Positions 6,823-10,995 of a DNA stretch of 10,995 bases are shown here, one piece after another. Position 1 is the stretch's first letter. Each line of letters opens with the position of its first letter. The DNA lies in NCBI GenBank assembly GCA_014380255.1, contig JACMKG010000174.1:1-10995 (forward strand). Direction: 5' to 3'. Source of the stretch: Prolixibacteraceae bacterium. Its GTDB lineage: Bacteria; Bacteroidota; Bacteroidia; Bacteroidales; Prolixibacteraceae. The notes below the pieces were generated by a model, which saw only the letters and a program-made list of their open reading frames with translations, did no database searches and was not told the origin of the DNA. The translations under genes and the position numbers were made by a program.

Positions 6823-7231
6823 ATCACTGTTAAATATTCCTGATTTATCTGCTGAGTTTACTTTCCAGTCTTCCCGCAGCAGCGGACCTGGGGGACAGAA
6901 TGTTAACAAGGTAAATTCCAAGGTTGAACTTCGATTCAACATACCCAACTCTTCTTTGCTCACTGATGACCAGAAGCAAATACTTTTAGCCAAGCTCTCC
7001 ACAAAAATCAATGGAGAGGGCTTCTTGATCATCATTTCCCAACGCGACCGCTCCCAGCTTGTCAACAAGGAAGATGCTATCCGTAAGACTTACGAACTCA
7101 TTGAGAAGGCCCTGAGACCTGTCAAGAAACGCAAGGCCACCAAGCCTTCACGCAGCTCTATAGAAAAGCGCCTGACTGAAAAGCGCATTAAGTCAAACAT
7201 CAAGCAATACCGTCAAAAGTATTCAGAATAA
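6815..7231 (+). CDS. arfB: ArfB/YaeJ-type ribosome-rescue peptidyl-tRNA hydrolase
   Basis: A 138-residue protein with only the catalytic domain of class I release factors and no codon-recognition domain. SSRSSGPGGQNVNKVNSK contains the GGQ motif at residues 26-28, which triggers hydrolysis of peptidyl-tRNA in the ribosomal peptidyl-transferase centre. The Lys/Arg-rich C-terminal tail (about 103-135: PVKKRKATKPSR, EKRLTEKRIKS) matches the ArfB extension that enters the empty mRNA channel of stalled ribosomes. Length agrees with E. coli ArfB (140 residues). The role is therefore rescue of ribosomes on mRNAs lacking a stop codon, as a backup to tmRNA. It overlaps the end of the YkgJ-like gene and is followed after 31 bases by the acetyltransferase. 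The ICT1-like alternative differs only in name. Confidence 0.92.
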   Translation: MSESLLNIPDLSAEFTFQSSRSSGPGGQNVNKVNSKVELRFNIPNSSLLTDDQKQILLAKLSTKINGEGFLIIISQRDRSQLVNKEDAIRKTYELIEKALRPVKKRKATKPSRSSIEKRLTEKRIKSNIKQYRQKYSE

Positions 7232-7262
7232 CAGCGAATGCTGTTTACAATCACACCTTATA

Positions 7263-7808
7263 ATGATTCAGCTAGTTCCTGTAACCTCTTCCCTGGATTT
7301 GGGGGATGACCTCAAACAAATATATTTTGAGTCATTCCCAGCGGACGAAAGAAGAGAATGGGAGGATATACACCAGTTGCTTTATCATCCACCTTATAAT
7401 CTCTACAGAATAAATGTCAATAATGAATTAACAGGGCTCATTTCCATCTGGAGATGGCCGGAGTTGATCTTTATTGAACATTTCGCCCTGAGTATTCCAA
7501 ATCGCGAGCTGGGAACGGGGACCCAGGTTCTTAAACAAATTATCAGTGAAAATCCCCCGACGATTATTCTGGAAGTGGAATTACCCGATACCGAGCAGGC
7601 TATCAGAAGAATTGCCTTTTATGAACGACTGGGATTTTCGCTCTGCATCAAAGACTATTATCAGCCTCCCTATTTCCCCGGTAAGAACAAAGTTAAGATG
7701 CTACTGATGAGTTTTCCGCATTCTCTTTCCCCTGATGAATTCCAGTTTTATAGGACGAAGATTTACAAGGAAGTATACCCATTGTATAATATCACGGATT
7801 TTCCGTAA
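7263..7808 (+). CDS. GNAT family N-acetyltransferase
   Basis: A 181-residue acetyl-CoA-dependent acyltransferase of the GNAT fold. An N-terminal helix carries FESFPADERREWE (about 22-34), followed by the strand pair LYRINVNNELTGLISIW. Motif A, NRELGTGTQVLKQII (80-94), has the R/Q-x-x-G-x-G/A pyrophosphate loop as RELGTG; next come strand IILEVE (101-106) and motif B, AFYERLGF (118-125). The C-terminal part (VKMLLMSFPHSLSPDEFQFY) is usual for a Bacteroidota subgroup. The substrate (amino acid, protein N-terminus, antibiotic or other amine) cannot be deduced. It lies 31 bases after arfB and 22 bases before the calcium ATPase, in the same direction, suggesting co-transcription. Confidence 0.88.
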   Translation: MIQLVPVTSSLDLGDDLKQIYFESFPADERREWEDIHQLLYHPPYNLYRINVNNELTGLISIWRWPELIFIEHFALSIPNRELGTGTQVLKQIISENPPTIILEVELPDTEQAIRRIAFYERLGFSLCIKDYYQPPYFPGKNKVKMLLMSFPHSLSPDEFQFYRTKIYKEVYPLYNITDFP

Positions 7809-7830
7809 TTTTATTCAATAAACAACTAAT

Positions 7831-10482
7831 ATGTGGTATTCTAAATCAGTTCAGGAAGTTCTTGAAGAATTTAAAGTAGATCCGGCCATAGGCCTTAGTG
7901 AAGCTGAAGCAAAGGCAAGAATGGAAAAGTATGGCCCCAATAAATTGACGGGCCTCCAGAAAAAGAGCATTCTGCAAATGTTTGTGGCCCAATTGAAAGA
8001 TTGGCTGATCTATGTATTGTTTGCAGCCGTTATTATAACTATATTTTTAGGTGAATACATTGATGCCATCATCATTTTGCTGGTGATCATCCTCAATGCC
8101 GTTCTGGGAGTTGTTCAAGAGGTTAAAGCAGGCAATGCCATAGAAGCGCTCCAGAAAATGTCGTCCCCTAAATCACTTGTGCGCCGGGATGGGCAGGTTA
8201 AAGAAATAGATTCGGAACAAGTAGTTCCCGGTGATATCCTGATCCTGGATACCGGACGCTTCATTTCGGCAGACATCCGGCTGATTGAAACGGCTAACCT
8301 GCAGGTAGAGGAATCAGCTTTAACCGGAGAATCAGTTCCTTCAGAAAAAGATGCGATGCTTGTCCATGATCTTAAGACCCCTCTGGGTGATCGTGAAAAC
8401 CTGGCATTCATGTCTACCATGGTAACCTATGGCCGTGGCTCCGGTGTAGCTATCGCCACAGGAATGAAAACGGAAGTTGGAAACATAGCCAGCATCATTG
8501 AGGGAGAAGAGGAAGCTAAAACACCTCTGGAGATCCGCTTAAATAACCTTGGCAAGACCCTAGGTAAAATAGCCATCGGCATCTGTATCTTTATCTTTGT
8601 GGTATCCCTAATCCAGGGGCGCAATCTGGCAGAAATGTTTCTGGTGGCAGTATCTCTGGCCGTAGCGGCCATCCCTGAAGGATTGGCAGCCATTGTGGCG
8701 GTGGTGCTCTCCATAGGAGTTACAAGCATGTCAAAACGCAATGCCATCATCCGTCGCTTACCAGCCGTGGAGACCTTAGGTTCTGTAAACATTATCTGTT
8801 CAGACAAAACAGGTACGCTCACGCAGAATAAGATGACTGTCGTTAATTATTTCAACCTAAAGGGTGACGTGGCGGTTGAACGTGACAAAGGCAACACCTC
8901 TGATGAAGATGCGAAGACCTTGGCTAAAACGATGATCTTAAGCTCTGATGCCACCTGGGAAAACGGACGGGGAACAGGTGATCCTACCGAAATATCCTTG
9001 TTGATGCTGGGCGATGATCTGGGTATTGACCGCAAGGCATTGAACGGAGCCAATAAACGCGTAGCTGAATATGCCTTTGATTCCGACCGCAAGTTAATGT
9101 CAACCCTTACTGAAGAAAATGGAAAGTACAGGGTTAATACAAAAGGGGCGATCGACAATATCCTGAAACTTTCTACCCGTGTACTGATGGACGGGAAGGA
9201 AATTCCTCTGACCGACGAACACAGGCAGCAATTCAACAAAGCAACCGAGCAGATGTCAAACAATGCTTTGCGAACTTTAGGGGCGGCCTATAAGCCCGTA
9301 AACGGGATTGTCGAGACCGCAGAAATGGAAATGGATCTAGTTCTTATCGGGGTGGTAGGCATGATTGACCCTCCTAGGTCAGAAGTTAAGCCTTCCATCC
9401 AGCTGGCCAAAGATGCAGGAATCACCTCGATCATGATCACAGGTGACCACAAAAATACCGCTTATGCCATTGCCCATGATCTCGGCATCGCGGATAGCCC
9501 CGACCAGGCCATTACCGGACAAGGAGTGGATGAATTAACAGAGCAGGAATTTACCGACAAGGTTTCTACGCTTAGGGTATACGCCAGAGTTTCACCAGAG
9601 CATAAGGTGAAGATTGTACGCGCGCTCAAACAAAAAGGGCATATAGTATCCATGACAGGGGACGGAGTGAATGATGCCCCATCTTTAAATGCCGCCGATA
9701 TCGGTGTAGCCATGGGTATTACAGGTACCGACGTGGCTAAAAACGCATCGGATATGATCCTTACAGATGATAACTTTTCAACCATAGTATCGGCCATTGA
9801 GCAAGGCCGCAATATCTATAACAATATTAAGAAATCGGTCGTTTTCCTGCTTACCAGTAACCTTGGTGAGGTTGTGGCCATGTTTGTTACCATCGTGGTT
9901 GGTTGGGAAGCACCCTTATTAGCCACCCAACTGTTATGGATCAACCTTCTCACCGACTCACTGCCCGCGGTAGCACTTGGCATGGATCCTGGGGATCCGG
10001 ATGTTATGAAAGAGAAACCAAGAAATCCAAAGGAGAGTTTCTTTGCCGGTGGTGCAGGGTTACATATTGTCTTAGGAGGTATTATAATCGGAGCAATCAC
10101 CATACTGGCCTTCTGGTATGGTTATTATGAACACGGTTACAGTCCATTTGATTCTGCTGTTCCTGAAAATATCGTTTCCTATGCCAGAACTATGGCTTTC
10201 ATGGCCATTATTTCATGTCAGTTATTCTTCTCTCTTTCGGTTCGTAACAGCAAAAAATCGATCTTTACAATTGGCATATTCTCCAATAAATACCTCATAG
10301 GAGCCATTATTTTGGGCTTACTGCTACAATTGGTAGTAATAGAAGTCCCCTTCATGCAAAAGGCATTTAAACTGCAAATGCTGGACCTCCGGGGATGGAT
10401 AATGGTACTTGTTCTGGGATTGGTACCACTTTTATTTAATGAAGCTTATAAGTTAATTATTCGATTCAACAAGAAAAATTGA
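7831..10482 (+). CDS. P-type calcium-transporting ATPase (P2 class, SERCA/PMCA-like)
   Basis: An 883-residue ion pump, full length for bacterial Ca2+ ATPases (about 880). An N-terminal cation-ATPase domain (about 5-70) precedes the first membrane helices. The actuator loop has TGES (165-168). M4 has the ion-binding PEGL (282-285). The phosphorylation site is D325 in CSDKTGTLTQNK. The nucleotide domain contains KGA (near 442-444), and the hinge has TGDGVNDAP with D611 and D615. Calcium-ligand residues are visible: M5 FLLTSNLGE (N677, E680) and M6 NLLTDSLPA (N705, T708, D709). In M8, the motif SCQLFFSLS (Q797) resembles plasma-membrane Ca2+ ATPases rather than the SERCA glutamate. Ten membrane helices in the 2-2-6 arrangement are expected. 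Likely role: ATP-driven Ca2+ export across the inner membrane; Mn2+ transport is possible. No interruption is seen. Last gene of the operon. Confidence 0.93.
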   Translation: MWYSKSVQEVLEEFKVDPAIGLSEAEAKARMEKYGPNKLTGLQKKSILQMFVAQLKDWLIYVLFAAVIITIFLGEYIDAIIILLVIILNAVLGVVQEVKAGNAIEALQKMSSPKSLVRRDGQVKEIDSEQVVPGDILILDTGRFISADIRLIETANLQVEESALTGESVPSEKDAMLVHDLKTPLGDRENLAFMSTMVTYGRGSGVAIATGMKTEVGNIASIIEGEEEAKTPLEIRLNNLGKTLGKIAIGICIFIFVVSLIQGRNLAEMFLVAVSLAVAAIPEGLAAIVAVVLSIGVTSMSKRNAIIRRLPAVETLGSVNIICSDKTGTLTQNKMTVVNYFNLKGDVAVERDKGNTSDEDAKTLAKTMILSSDATWENGRGTGDPTEISLLMLGDDLGIDRKALNGANKRVAEYAFDSDRKLMSTLTEENGKYRVNTKGAIDNILKLSTRVLMDGKEIPLTDEHRQQFNKATEQMSNNALRTLGAAYKPVNGIVETAEMEMDLVLIGVVGMIDPPRSEVKPSIQLAKDAGITSIMITGDHKNTAYAIAHDLGIADSPDQAITGQGVDELTEQEFTDKVSTLRVYARVSPEHKVKIVRALKQKGHIVSMTGDGVNDAPSLNAADIGVAMGITGTDVAKNASDMILTDDNFSTIVSAIEQGRNIYNNIKKSVVFLLTSNLGEVVAMFVTIVVGWEAPLLATQLLWINLLTDSLPAVALGMDPGDPDVMKEKPRNPKESFFAGGAGLHIVLGGIIIGAITILAFWYGYYEHGYSPFDSAVPENIVSYARTMAFMAIISCQLFFSLSVRNSKKSIFTIGIFSNKYLIGAIILGLLLQLVVIEVPFMQKAFKLQMLDLRGWIMVLVLGLVPLLFNEAYKLIIRFNKKN

Positions 10483-10507
10483 GAACTTATTTTTATTGAT
10501 ACTTTTG
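10479..10507 (+). promoter_or_regulatory. Near-consensus Bacteroidota promoter just behind the Ca-ATPase stop
   Basis: TTG at 10479-10481 (overlapping the ATPase stop codon), an 18-base spacer and TACTTTTG at 10500-10507, an exact TAnnTTTG match. Spacing falls in the range reported for Flavobacterium/Bacteroides promoters. Transcription would start near 10513-10516, inside the left arm of the inverted repeat, about 30 bases before the ATG at 10543. Confidence 0.55.
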
Positions 10508-10569
10508 CAGGCGAAATCTTTATCTCTTATTAGTTTTAAGTGATGAAGATTTCGCCTGTTTGTATCAAT
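10495..10569. repeat. Long imperfect inverted repeat (21 paired bases per arm)
   Basis: ATTGATAC (10495-10502) pairs with GTATCAAT (10562-10569), and CAGGCGAAATCTT (10508-10520) pairs perfectly with AAGATTTCGCCTG (10546-10558). An internal loop of TTTTG opposite TTT separates the two helices, and the apical loop is 25 bases. It starts 13 bases after the Ca-ATPase stop. There is no T-run after it, so an intrinsic terminator is not obvious; it may stabilise or process the mRNA end, or bind a regulator. Confidence 0.8.
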
Positions 10570-10689
10570 GTTGCAAAACTGGACTATGAAGAACTGGGTA
10601 AGCTTTATTTCGATCAAAAAACAATAAAAACACGGTTGTGGCTGAAGAAAATAATTGTTGATTTGGGCATCTTTACTTTCAATTATTAA
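10543..10689 (+). CDS. Possible small protein, 48 residues, unknown
   Basis: An ATG at 10543 opens a 48-codon frame ending in TAA at 10687-10689. The peptide begins MKISPVCINVAKLDYEELG, has a basic middle (KTIKTRLWLKK) and a hydrophobic end (IIVDLGIFTFNY). I do not recognise it. Support comes from context: a near-consensus promoter about 30 bases upstream and room for its own transcript before the next promoter. Against it are its small size, and that codons 2-9 form the right arm of the inverted repeat, so the sequence there may be kept for structure rather than coding. It could also be a decayed gene end or chance. Confidence 0.3.
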   Translation: MKISPVCINVAKLDYEELGKLYFDQKTIKTRLWLKKIIVDLGIFTFNY

Positions 10690-10738
10690 TAAATTTCATG
10701 TTTTTTTACAAGAATATTTAAAATTTATCAATTTATTA

Positions 10739-10746
10739 TACCTTTG
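10739..10746 (+). promoter_or_regulatory. -7 promoter element of the Lrp/AsnC-type regulator gene
   Basis: TACCTTTG is an exact TAnnTTTG match, 37 bases before the ATG at 10784. The upstream sequence is very A/T-rich and a distinct -33 TTG was not found. Confidence 0.5.
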
Positions 10747-10783
10747 AGTTTCAATTTTCAAACGTCTGTTTTAATTTTACATT

Positions 10784-10995
10784 ATGAATGATCTGCATAT
10801 TGAACCACTACCGAACATTGATGAACTGGATGAAAAAATTCTCAAACTGATCACGAAAAATGCAAGGATTCCTTTCCTTGAAGTAGCACGTGAATGTGGA
10901 GTTTCCGGTGCTGCTATTCATCAGCGTGTTCAACGTTTGCTAAACCTGGGTGTTGTTGAAGGATCCGAGTTTCTCGTTAATCCTCAAAAACTGGG
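10784..10995 (+). CDS. Lrp/AsnC family transcriptional regulator, 5' part
   Basis: The frame from the ATG at 10784 stays open to the end of the window, giving the first 70 residues. After a short leader (MNDLHIEPLPNID), ELDEKILKLITKNARIPFLE is the first helix region of the Lrp/AsnC DNA-binding domain. It is followed by the helix-turn-helix EVARECGVSGAAIHQRVQRL (about 34-53) and the start of the wing (NLGVVEGSEFLVNPQKLG). In typical members D/E-LD-x-KIL-x-L-L and VS-x-x-AV-x-x-RV-x-x-L occupy the same places. The ligand-binding RAM domain would lie beyond the window. Members regulate amino-acid metabolism or act globally, often binding an amino acid; targets cannot be inferred here. It has its own promoter element. 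Confidence 0.88.
   Translation, partial: MNDLHIEPLPNIDELDEKILKLITKNARIPFLEVARECGVSGAAIHQRVQRLLNLGVVEGSEFLVNPQKL

Larger units (their letters stand above)
10483..10783. other. 301-base region between the calcium ATPase and the Lrp-type regulator
   Basis: Contains an inverted repeat (10495-10569), a promoter (10479-10507) and a possible 48-codon gene (10543-10689), each listed separately. From 10690 to 10783 there is very A/T-rich sequence with the promoter element of the regulator gene. Confidence 0.6.

Noticed and set aside
8427..8822. Long antisense ORFs inside the Ca-ATPase gene, the largest at 8427-8822 and 8847-9263.
   Set aside because: They lie fully opposite a well-conserved gene, have Ser/Arg/Thr-rich composition typical of antisense shadows, and show no family features.
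1..10995. Mobile elements, CRISPR arrays, tRNA genes, defence systems.
   Set aside because: No transposase or integrase, regularly spaced repeats, tRNA-like folds or known defence proteins were found.

Overview
The window looks like chromosomal DNA from a member of the Bacteroidota. Evidence: A/T-rich gaps between genes, start codons without Shine-Dalgarno sequences, several matches to the Bacteroidota -7 promoter element TAnnTTTG, and typical gene families (PorT-like outer-membrane barrel, Tat-exported NIPSNAP protein, secreted TolB-like propeller protein, Lrp/AsnC regulator). I see no transposase, phage gene, CRISPR array, tRNA or rRNA. The finer taxonomic position cannot be read from the sequence.

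Layout. (1) 59-835: Tat-exported two-repeat NIPSNAP protein, closed by a clear terminator at 864-897. (2) 940-1752, minus strand: a class IV PLP enzyme (4-amino-4-deoxychorismate lyase or branched-chain/D-amino-acid aminotransferase type), divergent from (3) 1890-2942, a small two-helix membrane histidine kinase with no response regulator beside it. (4) 2943-3275: a non-coding gap with dense complementarity that folds on paper into an 8-bp closing helix, three hairpins and a 7-bp loop-loop contact; a candidate structured RNA. (5) 3276-4784: a secreted protein with an N-terminal concanavalin-A-like region and a six-repeat TolB-type propeller. (6) 4785-5281: a long non-coding gap starting with two adjacent hairpins. 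(7) 5282-5860: a small outer-membrane beta-barrel protein with a strong terminator at 5906-5954. (8) 6199-10482: a likely four-gene operon of a CxxxCxxCC (YkgJ-type) metal-cluster protein, the ribosome-rescue hydrolase ArfB (overlapping by 8 bases), a GNAT acetyltransferase and a P2-type calcium ATPase. (9) 10483-10783: a long imperfect inverted repeat, a near-consensus promoter inside it and a possible 48-codon gene. (10) 10784 to the end: the 5' part of an Lrp/AsnC regulator.

Most genes are ordinary housekeeping or envelope genes. The unexplained signals are in the non-coding gaps: the candidate RNA at 2999-3211, the hairpin pair at 4802-4912, and the hairpin/promoter/small-ORF unit at 10479-10689. 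All were found by eye; no folding, covariation or database search was run.
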